Source: Pseudomonas taiwanensis (GTDB lineage Bacteria; Pseudomonadota; Gammaproteobacteria; Pseudomonadales; Pseudomonadaceae). From it: 64,000 nt of DNA. The stretch is taken from positions 1 through 64,000 of the forward strand of contig NZ_QJRF01000033.1 of the NCBI RefSeq assembly GCF_013393345.1, written 5' to 3'. Below the pieces are notes generated by a model. The model ran no database searches. It saw only the letters and a program-made list of their open reading frames with translations, and was not told the DNA's origin. Each line of letters starts with the position of its first letter. The first letter of the stretch is position 1. Below, piece by piece: positions 18,951 through 26,855 of this stretch. The position numbers and the translations under genes were made by a program.

Positions 18951-19681
18951 CGCCCCTGCTGATCGCCCTGCAATTTCTCACCCGCCTGCCGGTGCGCCTG
19001 CCGGGCATGCCCGAGCCGGAGCAGATCGGCCGCTCGTTGCTCTGGTATCCGCTGGTCGGCCTGTTGATCGGCGCACTGCTACTGGGTGGCGCTTGGCTGC
19101 TGGACGGGCGTCCGCCGCTATTGTCAGCCGCCCTGTTGCTGGCGCTCTGGGTCGGCTTGTCGGGGGGGCTGCATCTGGACGGACTGGCGGACACGGCTGA
19201 TGCCTGGGTCGGTGGCTACGGCGACCGCGAACGTACCCTGACGATCATGAAGGACCCGCGCAGCGGTCCCATCGCCGTCGTGGTGCTGGTGGTGGTGCTG
19301 CTACTGAAGTTCGCCGCGCTGGTAACGCTGTTGGACGCCGGACATTTGCTGCCCCTGCTGCTGGCGCCCTGGCTGGCGCGCGGGATGTTGCCGCTGCTAT
19401 TCCTCACCACCCCCTACGTGCGTCCTGGCGGCCTGGGGCAGGCGATTGCCGAACACCTGCCGCGGCGGGAGTTACCCGTGTGGTTGGGTGGGCAGGCGGT
19501 GGTGATGCTGTTGCTGGGCTGGGCTGCGTGGATTGCCCTGGTGGTGACGCTGGTGCTGTTCGGTTGGTTGCGTGGGCGGTTCATGCAGCGGCTGGGTGGG
19601 ACGACCGGGGATACGGCAGGGGCGCTGGTGGAGTTGGTGGAGGCGGGGGTGTTGGTGGGGGTGGCGATTGCGCTGACCTGA
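18947..19681 (+). CDS. cobV: Adenosylcobinamide-GDP ribazoletransferase (cobalamin synthase)
   Basis: The 244-residue membrane protein has FLTRLPV near its start and the family signature HLDGLADTADAWVGG followed by MKDPRSGPIA. It joins alpha-ribazole to adenosylcobinamide-GDP, the last step of the pathway, in the inner membrane. The start ATG at 18947 overlaps the phosphatase gene by four bases (ATGA). It is the last gene of the operon and is followed by GC-rich repeats. Confidence 0.94.
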   Translation: MTPLLIALQFLTRLPVRLPGMPEPEQIGRSLLWYPLVGLLIGALLLGGAWLLDGRPPLLSAALLLALWVGLSGGLHLDGLADTADAWVGGYGDRERTLTIMKDPRSGPIAVVVLVVVLLLKFAALVTLLDAGHLLPLLLAPWLARGMLPLLFLTTPYVRPGGLGQAIAEHLPRRELPVWLGGQAVVMLLLGWAAWIALVVTLVLFGWLRGRFMQRLGGTTGDTAGALVELVEAGVLVGVAIALT

Positions 19682-19688
19682 AGGTTCC

Positions 19689-19830
19689 CTCACCCCTAGC
19701 CCCTCTCCCGGAGGGAGAGGGGAACCCGATCGTGCTTGGCCATAGCTTCTGACCTCCCTGGTGCTCTGCACTTTCAGCCGCGTCACCCCTCGCCCCCTGG
19801 GAGAGGGGCCGGGGGTGAGGGTGCAGAGCG
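19689..19830. repeat. CCCTCACCC / CCCTCTCCC intergenic repeat pair
   Basis: Two related GC-rich units occur: CCCTCACCCCTAGCCCCTCT with its complement arm ending near 19722, and an inverted relative at about 19787-19820 ending GGGGGTGAGGG. The inner CCCCTCTCCC / GGGAGAGGGG stem could act as the operon terminator, although no T run follows. The right unit overlaps the 3' end of the DUF559 gene. Confidence 0.65.
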
Positions 19831-20151
19831 TGTGGCCTGGTAGATCGCTTCAAACACCGCGTCCGTCTGTTGCAAAACGTCGTGGTTCCAGAAACGCAAC
19901 ACGCGGTAACCGCTAGCCTTGAGCCAGGCATCCCGTATGGCATCTACGGCACTCTCCAGATGTTGGCCACCGTCGACTTCAATGACCAGTTTGCAGTCAT
20001 GGCAATAGAAGTCGGCAAAGTAGGGGCCCAGCGGTTGCTGCCGGCGGAATTTCAAGCCGGATAGCTGGCGATTGCGCAGATGCCGCCATAGCCGTTGCTC
20101 CGCATCCGTCTGCCCCACCCGAAGCTGTCGCGCAAACTTGAGCCTTTCCAT
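19783..20151 (-). CDS. DUF559 domain protein (endonuclease-like)
   Basis: The 122-residue product carries the DUF559 core: ARQLRVGQTDAEQRLWRHLR, then FRRQQPLGPYFADFYC, LVIEVDGGQH and LRFWNHDVL. The spaced D...EVDG residues match the PD-(D/E)XK nuclease pattern seen in this family. Function is unproven. I start at the ATG at 20151 (MERLKFARQL), six bases after AGGG; another ATG two codons earlier is possible. The last 14 or so residues (APSPPAPLPGGEG) are encoded by the intergenic repeat, so the native C-terminus has been replaced. Confidence 0.72.
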   Translation of the reverse strand: MERLKFARQLRVGQTDAEQRLWRHLRNRQLSGLKFRRQQPLGPYFADFYCHDCKLVIEVDGGQHLESAVDAIRDAWLKASGYRVLRFWNHDVLQQTDAVFEAIYQATRSAPSPPAPLPGGEG

Positions 20152-20237
20152 GATCATCCCTGTCGTGCTGGAAAGGCTCGATTGTCTGAGGAGCGTCGCC
20201 AGGAGTTTTCCCAAAAGCTCCGCTGACGCGCCTTATT

Positions 20238-22058
20238 TCACTCAAACACAAAATGCTCCCCCGCCAGCCCCATCACCGACGCCGTCGGCTTCAGCATTGC
20301 CGCCGCGTGCCCCTTGGCGCGGGGTAGCAGGCGGGCGAAGTAGAAGTCGCTGGTGGCCAGTTTGGCGCGGTAGAACTCGGCGGATTCCGAACCGCCTTCG
20401 CGCAGCCGCACGCGGGCCGCGCGCTCCTGTAGGGCCCAGGAATACGCGAGGGCCGCATAGCCGGAGTACATCAGGAAGTCGTGGCTGGCGGTGCTGACCA
20501 GGTCGCGATCCTTGCGGGCGCGCAGGGCGATGCGCAGGGTCAGCCAGTTCCATTGTGCGGCGAGTTTCAGCAGCACCAGGGCGCGGCCGCGCATGGCGGG
20601 TTCGGTCTTCAGCAGTTCGATGGCGAAGCGGGCTAGCTGGCCGGTGAAGTCACGCACGGCTTTGCCCTGGGTCATCAGCAGTACCTTGCGTCCCAGCAGG
20701 TCCAGGGCCTGGATGCCGGTGGTGCCTTCGTAGAGGGTGGCGATGCGGGCGTCGCGGACGATCTGCTCCATGCCGTGCTCGCGGATGTAGCCGTGGCCGC
20801 CGAATACCTGCATGCCGAGGTTGGCGCTTTCCAGGCCCAGTTCGGTCAGGCAGCCCTTGAGGATCGGGGTCAGGAAACCGAGTTTGTCGTCCCAATGGGC
20901 GTACTGGCGTTCGTCCTCGTGGAGAATGCCTTCGATCATGCGGTCGGCGTACTGGGTGGCGAGGTAGACCAGCGCGCGACCGCCTTCGGCTATGGCTTTC
21001 TGGGTCAGCAACATGCGCCGCACGTCACCATGGACCATCAGCGGATCGGCGACGGCATCGGGTTCCTTGGTGCCGGACAGGGCGCGCATTGAGCGGCGTT
21101 CGCGGGCGTAGGCGAGCGCACCCTGGTAGGCCAGTTCGGCGGTGGCCACGCCCTGGATGGCGGTGCCGATGCGGGCGCTGTTCATGAAGGTGAACATGCA
21201 TTCCAGGCCCTTGTTCGGCGGGCCGATGAGAAAACCGGTGGCGCCGTCGAAGTTCATCACGCAGGTGCTGGAGGCCTTGATGCCCATTTTCTTTTCGAGC
21301 GCCCCGCAGCTCACCCCGTTGCGTTCGCCGAGGCCGCCATCCGTGCCGGGGAGGAACTTGGGCACGATGAACAGGGAGATACCGCGCGTGCCCTTGGGTG
21401 CGTCCGGCAGGCGGGCGAGGACGATGTGGACGATGTTCTCGGTGAGGTCGTGCTCGCCCGAGGAGATGAAGATCTTGGTGCCGGTCAGGGCATAGCTGCC
21501 ATCGGGATTGGCCTCGGCGCGGGTCTTCACCTGGCCCAGGTCGGTGCCGCACTGGGGCTCGGTGAGGCACATGGTGCCGCCCCAGCGGCCTTCGGTGAGA
21601 GGGACCAGGTAGGTCCTTTTCTGTTCGTCGGTGCCGTGCTGCATCAAGGTGTTCATGGCGCCGAGGGAGAGGCCCGGATACATGGAGAAGGGCCAGTTGG
21701 CGGTGCCGAGCATTTCCTGCTTAAGCGCACCGAGGCTCATGGGCAATCCCTGGCCGCCATACTCCACCGGGTGCGACAGGCCTTGCCAGCCGCCAGCCAC
21801 ATAGGCGTCGTAGGCTTCCTTGAAGCCCTTGGGCGTGCGCACCTCGCCGTTTTCCAGGTGGCAGCCTTCCTCGTCGCCGCTGTGGTAGAGCGGGGCGATC
21901 ACTTCTTCGCAGAGCCGCGCGCATTCGCCGAGGATGGCGTCGACCATGTCCGGCGTCGCTTCGCCGCCATTGGCCAGGGCGCGATAGTGGGCGGGAAAGT
22001 CGAAGACTTCGTTGAGCAGGAAGCGCGTGTCGCGCAACGGGGCTTTGTAGCTGGGCAT
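20238..22058 (-). CDS. Acyl-CoA dehydrogenase, large (about 600-residue) type
   Basis: The 606-residue product is a flavin acyl-CoA dehydrogenase of the long bacterial type. It has an N-terminal extension (MPSYKAPLRDTRFLLNEVFD), the middle domain CLTEPQCGTDLG and SSGEHDL, a helical domain with FGGHGYIREHG, and an additional C-terminal region. Homologues include DmdC (methylthiopropionyl-CoA dehydrogenase) and fatty acyl-CoA dehydrogenases; the substrate cannot be set here. It is divergent from the marR gene. Confidence 0.88.
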   Translation of the reverse strand: MPSYKAPLRDTRFLLNEVFDFPAHYRALANGGEATPDMVDAILGECARLCEEVIAPLYHSGDEEGCHLENGEVRTPKGFKEAYDAYVAGGWQGLSHPVEYGGQGLPMSLGALKQEMLGTANWPFSMYPGLSLGAMNTLMQHGTDEQKRTYLVPLTEGRWGGTMCLTEPQCGTDLGQVKTRAEANPDGSYALTGTKIFISSGEHDLTENIVHIVLARLPDAPKGTRGISLFIVPKFLPGTDGGLGERNGVSCGALEKKMGIKASSTCVMNFDGATGFLIGPPNKGLECMFTFMNSARIGTAIQGVATAELAYQGALAYARERRSMRALSGTKEPDAVADPLMVHGDVRRMLLTQKAIAEGGRALVYLATQYADRMIEGILHEDERQYAHWDDKLGFLTPILKGCLTELGLESANLGMQVFGGHGYIREHGMEQIVRDARIATLYEGTTGIQALDLLGRKVLLMTQGKAVRDFTGQLARFAIELLKTEPAMRGRALVLLKLAAQWNWLTLRIALRARKDRDLVSTASHDFLMYSGYAALAYSWALQERAARVRLREGGSESAEFYRAKLATSDFYFARLLPRAKGHAAAMLKPTASVMGLAGEHFVFE

Positions 22059-22208
22059 GGTGACCTCGGCGTGCGTTGATGGCCCGGTTTATACGGGGCA
22101 GGCAGCACGGGGGCCTTGGCAGCGGCAACGATAGCTTCTGGCAGTTGGGACAATTACCGGCTGCCAGGGATCATCGAAGAGCAGCTTGCGATTGACGCTC
22201 AGGTAGTT

Positions 22209-22226
22209 GCGGGTATATACACGTAA
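22209..22226. promoter_or_regulatory. Putative MarR operator, site 1
   Basis: GCGGGTATATACACGTAA lies directly ahead of the ATG of the marR gene and differs at only two positions from the element ahead of the MFS gene at 22659. The core is a near-palindrome GGGTATATAC. With only three bases between operator and start codon, the marR mRNA has no room for a Shine-Dalgarno and may be leaderless. Confidence 0.6.
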
Positions 22227-22229
22227 CCC

Positions 22230-22643
22230 ATGTTGCCGACCCAATGCCTCTGTACCAAGCTGCGCCGCGCCACGCGAAGCGTGACCCGGCTCTACGACGA
22301 TGCCCTTGAGGGCGTCGGGGTGAACGTCGCCCAGTACTCGCTGTTGAAAAACCTGGCGCGGTTGGATCAGCCCAGCATCACCAGCCTGGCGGAAGCCCTG
22401 GGGCTGGATCGCAGTACGTTGGGGCGCAATCTCAAGGTGCTCGAAGGCAAGGGCCTGGTGCAGATGGAGGGTGGCGAGGACCAGCGCAATCGACTGGTTT
22501 CGCTGACCGCCGCCGGCCAGGCCAGCCTCGATGAGGCGCTGCGGGCCTGGGAACAGGTGCAGGTGCAACTGGGGCAACGCATGGGACTGGAGAAGCGGGC
22601 GGCATTGATGGCGCTGCTGGACGATCTGGAACATATCGCCTGA
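22230..22643 (+). CDS. MarR family transcriptional regulator
   Basis: The 137-residue product is a winged-helix MarR protein: QYSLLKNLARLDQPSITSLAEALGLDRSTLGRNLKVLEGKGLVQ forms the HTH and the wing follows at EDQRNRLVSLT. A pair of cysteines at the N-terminus (QCLCTKL) could sense oxidants or ligand, as in some relatives. Matching palindromes ahead of this gene and ahead of the MFS gene suggest that it represses both. Confidence 0.88.
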   Translation: MLPTQCLCTKLRRATRSVTRLYDDALEGVGVNVAQYSLLKNLARLDQPSITSLAEALGLDRSTLGRNLKVLEGKGLVQMEGGEDQRNRLVSLTAAGQASLDEALRAWEQVQVQLGQRMGLEKRAALMALLDDLEHIA

Positions 22644-22658
22644 TTATTTCGCTGAAAA

Positions 22659-22676
22659 GCGGGTATGTACCCGTAA
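22659..22676. promoter_or_regulatory. Putative MarR operator, site 2
   Basis: GCGGGTATGTACCCGTAA contains an inverted repeat ACGGGTA / TACCCGT (minus one base) and matches site 1 at 16 of 18 positions. It sits between marR and the MFS gene, about 11 bases ahead of the MFS start codon and overlapping the A of its AAAGGA ribosome-binding site. Confidence 0.65.
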
Positions 22677-22686
22677 AGGACTTTCT

Positions 22687-23892
22687 ATGACATCGGTATG
22701 GCGTACGAGTGGCTGGGTACTTCTGGGGGCGTCGCTGATCCTGGCGCTATCCCTGGGCATTCGACATGGCTTCGGCCTGTTCCTGGCGCCGATGAGCAGC
22801 GAGTTCGGCTGGGGGCGGGAGGTGTTCGCCTTCGCCATCGCCCTGCAGAACCTGATCTGGGGTCTGGCGCAGCCCTTCACCGGCGCGCTGGCCGACCGTT
22901 TCGGCGCAGCCAAGACGGTAATCGTCGGTGGCGTGCTTTACGCCGTGGGCCTGGTGTTGATGGGGTTCTCCGATTCGGCCCTGTCGCTGTCGTTCAGTGC
23001 TGGCCTGCTCATTGGTATTGGCCTGTCGGGCACCTCGTTCTCGGTGATCCTCGGTGTAGTGGGGCGTGCCGTGCCAATGGAGAAGCGCAGCATGGCCATG
23101 GGTATCGCCGCTGCCGCGGGTTCCTTCGGCCAGTTCGCCATGCTGCCCGGCACGCTCGGTTTGATCGGCTGGCTCGGCTGGTCGTCCGCGCTGCTGGCGC
23201 TGGGTCTGCTGGTTGCGCTGATCGTACCGCTGGTTGGGCTGCTCAAGGACAATCCGCCGCCGCCCCAGGCCCATGAGCAGAGCCTGGGCGAAGCCCTGCG
23301 CGAGGCGACGTCGCATAGCGGTTTCTGGCTGTTGGCCCTGGGCTTCTTCGTCTGCGGCTTCCAGGTGGTATTCATCGGCGTGCACCTGCCGGCCTATCTG
23401 GTGGACCAGCATCTTCCGGCTTCGGTGGGCACCACGGTGCTGGCGCTGGTGGGGCTGTTCAACGTGTTCGGTACCTACATCGCCGGTTGGCTCGGCGGCC
23501 GTCATGCCAAACCGAAGTTGCTCACCGGGCTCTACCTGCTGCGCGGGGTGGTGATCGTGGCCTTCCTCTATTCGCCGCTGAGCATCTGGAGCGCCTATGC
23601 CTTCGGCATGGCCATGGGGCTGTTGTGGCTGTCCACCGTTCCTCTGACCAACGGCACCGTCGCGACCCTGTTTGGCGTGCGCAACCTGTCGATGCTCGGT
23701 GGTATCGTTTTCCTGTTCCACCAACTCGGCGCCTTCCTCGGCGGTTGGCTGGGGGGCTACCTCTATGACCACACGGGCAGTTACGAACTGGTATGGCAGA
23801 TTTCCATCTTCCTCAGCCTGCTGGCCGCCGTCCTGAACTGGCCGGTTCGCGAGCAGCCGGTGGCGCGGCTCCAGCCCGCCGGAGCCGCATGA
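22687..23892 (+). CDS. MFS transporter
   Basis: The 401-residue protein has 12 hydrophobic segments and MFS motifs, including GALADRFGAAKT between helices 2 and 3 and a glycine-rich GIAAAAGSFGQF helix. The substrate is unknown. AAAGGA precedes the start by six bases and follows the putative MarR operator. The stop overlaps the start of a 40-residue membrane protein (ATGA), so translation of that gene is coupled. Confidence 0.88.
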   Translation: MTSVWRTSGWVLLGASLILALSLGIRHGFGLFLAPMSSEFGWGREVFAFAIALQNLIWGLAQPFTGALADRFGAAKTVIVGGVLYAVGLVLMGFSDSALSLSFSAGLLIGIGLSGTSFSVILGVVGRAVPMEKRSMAMGIAAAAGSFGQFAMLPGTLGLIGWLGWSSALLALGLLVALIVPLVGLLKDNPPPPQAHEQSLGEALREATSHSGFWLLALGFFVCGFQVVFIGVHLPAYLVDQHLPASVGTTVLALVGLFNVFGTYIAGWLGGRHAKPKLLTGLYLLRGVVIVAFLYSPLSIWSAYAFGMAMGLLWLSTVPLTNGTVATLFGVRNLSMLGGIVFLFHQLGAFLGGWLGGYLYDHTGSYELVWQISIFLSLLAAVLNWPVREQPVARLQPAGAA

Positions 23893-24011
23893 GCCTGCGC
23901 CTGGTCTGGGTGCTTGGCGCCCTGCTGTTCAGCCTGCTGCTGGCCTTGGGCTGGTGGGGCTGGCAACAGGGCGGGCTGGCGCTGATGCAGCTGGGGATGA
24001 GCCTTTGCTGA
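23889..24011 (+). CDS. Small single-span membrane protein (40 residues)
   Basis: The frame MSLRLVWVLGALLFSLLLAL continues GWWGWQQGGLALMQLGMSLC and stops at 24011. One strong hydrophobic segment is followed by an amphipathic tryptophan- and glycine-rich tail. The ATG overlaps the TGA of the MFS gene (ATGA), which is good evidence for translation of a real small gene. I do not recognise the family. A role as an accessory subunit of the MFS transporter is only an inference from coupling. Confidence 0.55.
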   Translation: MSLRLVWVLGALLFSLLLALGWWGWQQGGLALMQLGMSLC

Positions 24012-24073
24012 TTGATCGGCGAGGAGGCTCGCAGTAGCGTAAGCGGATCACTCGACCTGTGCCGGAGTCCGCC

Positions 24074-24625
24074 ATGAAAGCCTCGCCCTTCCTCTTCCTG
24101 TCGCTTGCCTTGTTTGGCAGCCAGGTCATGGCTGCCGAGTGCCCTACACTGCTGCAGCACGAGCTGCCGCAACTTCGTTCGAAGAACACCATCGACCTGT
24201 GCCAGCGCTTCGCCGGCAAACCGCTGGTGATCGTCAACACGGCCAGCCACTGCGGCTTCACTCCGCAGTTCAAGGGACTGGAAGCCCTCTATAAGCGCTA
24301 CAAGGACCAGGGCCTGGAAGTGCTTGGCGTCCCCTCGGACGATTTCAAGCAGGAAGCCGCCAGCACCGAGGAAACCGCCAAGGTCTGCTACGTCAACTAC
24401 GGCGTGACCTTCGCCATGACCCAGCCGCAGCACGTCACTGGAGACGAGGCGACGCCGCTCTACAAGGAGCTGATCGCCCAATCCGGACAGAAGCCGCGCT
24501 GGAATTTCTACAAGTACGTGGTGGACCGGCAGGGCAAGGTGATCGCGCACTTCTCCAGCCTGACCAAGCCCGACGACCCGGACCTGCTGAAGGCAGTGGA
24601 GCAGGCGCTGGCTAGCCAGCCTTGA
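24074..24625 (+). CDS. Glutathione peroxidase-like protein, exported
   Basis: The 183-residue product has a signal peptide ([20 protein letters not shown]) followed by a glutathione-peroxidase fold. The peroxidatic cysteine is in [12 protein letters not shown], and WNFYKYVVD supplies the conserved Trp and Asn. It would reduce peroxides in the periplasm using a thiol partner. I start at the ATG at 24074 with GGAG upstream; an in-frame GTG at 24059 adds five residues ahead of the signal. A terminator follows. Confidence 0.85.
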   Translation: MKASPFLFLSLALFGSQVMAAECPTLLQHELPQLRSKNTIDLCQRFAGKPLVIVNTASHCGFTPQFKGLEALYKRYKDQGLEVLGVPSDDFKQEAASTEETAKVCYVNYGVTFAMTQPQHVTGDEATPLYKELIAQSGQKPRWNFYKYVVDRQGKVIAHFSSLTKPDDPDLLKAVEQALASQP

Positions 24626-24639
24626 TCGACAAACATGAA

Positions 24640-24667
24640 AAAGCCCGGACGAGTCCGGGCTTTTTTG
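24640..24667. terminator. Bidirectional Rho-independent terminator
   Basis: AAAAAGCCCGGAC and GTCCGGGCTTTTTT form a perfect stem with A's on one side and T's on the other, so it can stop transcription both from the peroxidase gene and from the converging fadL-type gene. Confidence 0.9.
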
Positions 24668-24683
24668 TGGCGCTGATTCCCGC

Positions 24684-25952
24684 TTAGAAGCGGTAGGTCA
24701 GCTGCGCACCCAGGCCGTGGGCGCTGTTCTGGAAGGTGGCGCGGTAGGCCCCCTTGGAAGCGCTGACCTGGTTGATGTCGGCGTCATCTTCCTTCAGGTA
24801 GGAGTAGGCCACGTCGACGGTCACGTCGTCGTTCGGGCTCCAGGCGGCGCCCAGGCTGAAGATCTTGCGGTCGTTGGTGGGAATGCGCGGCGAGCGGTGC
24901 TCGTTGCGGGCCGGGGACTGGTCGTAGGCCAGGCCGGCGCGCAGGGTCCACTGCTGGTTCAGCTTGTAGGCGGCACCGACGGCGTAGGACCAGGTGTCGC
25001 GCCAGTCCTGCTCTTCGACAATGCTGCCGAGGGCAGGGGCCAGGAGGCCGCGAACGCCTTCGTTGTCCACCCTGATTTCTTCCAGGCGGCTCCAGCGGGT
25101 CCAGGTGCTGCCGGCATAGAGGGTCCAGGCGTCGTTCAGGTCGTGGGTGACGGAGAAGTCGACGGATTCCGGGGTTTCCAGGTCCAGCGAGGCGTCGTAC
25201 TTGCCGGCGGAGCTGGCCAGTACCGGGCCGCTGCCGGAAACGGTGGTGTCGCCCTTCAGCTTGTAGTCCACCTTGGAGTGGTAGGTCAGGCCGAAGCGGG
25301 TGCGCGGGTCCAGTTCGAAGAGGATGCCGGCGTTGAAGCCCAGCGCTGTGTCGTCGCCCTTCACCTTCACGCGGCCATCGTTGCGACCCGGGGACAGCGG
25401 GTTGAGCACGGAGGAGGTCAGCTCGCCGTCGATGCGGTTGATGGTGGGGCCGAAGCCGACGGACAGCTGGTCGTTGATGCGATAGCTGACGGTGGGCTGC
25501 AGGGTGATCACGCGTACTTCGCTCTTGTCGCCGTAGTAGCGGCCAGCGAAGCCGGTTTCGTAGTCGGTGATCAGGCCGAAGGGCACGTACATGCCGAGGC
25601 CGAAGGTCCAGTTGTCATCGATCGGCTTGACGTAATAGCCCATGGGCACGCCGACGGTAGGAACCATGTCGCCATCGTTGCTGCCACCGAAAGTGCCGCG
25701 AGCGTCGTCGATATCGGTCTTCGCGAAGATGGCTGCGGCGCCGACGCTGACCTGCTCGCGCTTCAGGCGCGACATGCCGGCGGGGTTGCCGTACACGGTG
25801 GTGGCGTCGTCGGCCGAGGACGAACGGCCGGCGAAGGCGGTACCCATGCTGCTGACGCTTTGTTCGTTGAGGGCGAAGCCCGCAGCCAGGCTGTAGCTGG
25901 AAGCGGCGCTGACGGCCAGGGCGAGGGCGGTCCTGAAGACTCTGCTTATCAC
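24684..25952 (-). CDS. fadL: FadL family outer membrane porin
   Basis: The 422-residue protein has a signal peptide and the FadL/TodX N-terminal hatch (AAGFALNEQSVSSMGTAFAGRSS, then ADDATTVYGNPAGM), a beta-barrel pattern, and a C-terminal AQLTYRF. FadL-type channels pass long-chain fatty acids or other hydrophobic compounds through the outer membrane. The nearby acyl-CoA dehydrogenase makes a fatty-acid substrate reasonable but does not prove it. Confidence 0.88.
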   Translation of the reverse strand: MISRVFRTALALAVSAASSYSLAAGFALNEQSVSSMGTAFAGRSSSADDATTVYGNPAGMSRLKREQVSVGAAAIFAKTDIDDARGTFGGSNDGDMVPTVGVPMGYYVKPIDDNWTFGLGMYVPFGLITDYETGFAGRYYGDKSEVRVITLQPTVSYRINDQLSVGFGPTINRIDGELTSSVLNPLSPGRNDGRVKVKGDDTALGFNAGILFELDPRTRFGLTYHSKVDYKLKGDTTVSGSGPVLASSAGKYDASLDLETPESVDFSVTHDLNDAWTLYAGSTWTRWSRLEEIRVDNEGVRGLLAPALGSIVEEQDWRDTWSYAVGAAYKLNQQWTLRAGLAYDQSPARNEHRSPRIPTNDRKIFSLGAAWSPNDDVTVDVAYSYLKEDDADINQVSASKGAYRATFQNSAHGLGAQLTYRF

Positions 25953-26132
25953 GGTGAACTCCTGATCGGTGGTGCAAAGGCCGGCACGCTAACAGGATTC
26001 CCCCGACCTGGCCAGCGTGGAAAAGTGCGGCAATATGTCTTGTAAGATTGTCGAACAAAAGCCAAAACGATGGCATTTTCGCCGATCGTGCAGATGGCCT
26101 GGTACGTTTGTTCCTGACTGGTTGGTCAGTGA

Positions 26133-26612
26133 TCAGGCGACTTGGCAGAGTCCGCCGACATGGCGCTGCCAGGCGTCGATGAACTCGCGGGGACTGCCGT
26201 CAGGCTGGAAGACCTGGCGCCAGATCATAGCCATGCCGATCAGGTCATCCGCGGGGGGCAGGACCAGAACGGTCGATTCCACCAGCATCCAGGCGATGGC
26301 GGTGGCGTAGCGTAGGTTGACGATCAGTTCCAGGTGGGGCGCAGTGAGAAAGGCATGTTGGCTGGCCAACCCGCGTACCTGGCTGGCGAGTTCCGGGTCA
26401 TGGGCGAGATGCTGGTCCCAGAGCTGCTGATGGCGTTCATCGCTGATGCGATAGAGGCCGCGGCCCGTGCCGCAGTCCAGGGCGGCGCCGAGGGCGGATT
26501 GGCAGGCGGCGGCGCCCAGCAGCAGGCTTTCGGCGGTGGAGGAGGGGCGCTGCAGGTAGAGCAGCGTCGGTCGTATTACGTGCTGGCGGAGATCGGCGGC
26601 GGCAATTCCCAT
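26133..26612 (-). CDS. Conserved hypothetical protein
   Basis: The 159-residue product is mostly helical with no signal or span. The segment IRPTLLYLQRPSSTAESLLLGAAACQSALG, then GLYRISDERHQQLWDQHL, recalls small phage-type proteins that read LRP.L..L.L.SP.A..L..GTA..ES.LG...GLFQMEPAT..D. In those the glutamate after GTA is a candidate lytic transglycosylase residue; here the position is glutamine (ACQSALG), so any such activity is doubtful. Coding is supported by length and regular codon use. The function is unknown. Confidence 0.6.
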   Translation of the reverse strand: MGIAAADLRQHVIRPTLLYLQRPSSTAESLLLGAAACQSALGAALDCGTGRGLYRISDERHQQLWDQHLAHDPELASQVRGLASQHAFLTAPHLELIVNLRYATAIAWMLVESTVLVLPPADDLIGMAMIWRQVFQPDGSPREFIDAWQRHVGGLCQVA

Positions 26613-26798
26613 ATGGCCCTCGCGAAAGGTGCCGGCGGGGCCGGGGCGTTTTGGCAGCTTCTCATCGTTCTAGGAAAGAGCCCCACCGGGAGCGGAGTTA
26701 GCCGCTCGATTTGAAGTCTAGTGCGATATTCCCGCTGTAAAGGACTGTTTTTAAACTGTTTCAGGCTTCTGGTTATTGTCTATATAGCTGCCTGTGAT

Positions 26799-26846
26799 TA
26801 AAAAACAGCCAGTCGGGAAGGGCCGCGACGTCCCTCGCCGACTGGT
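26799..26846 (-). terminator. Rho-independent terminator after the sulfurtransferase gene
   Basis: On the minus strand the arms CCAGTCGG and CCGACTGG flank a second GC stem, and a run of six T's follows (complement of A's at 26799-26805). It begins about ten bases after the stop of the gene at 26856. Confidence 0.8.
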
Positions 26847-26855
26847 ATTCGGGGC

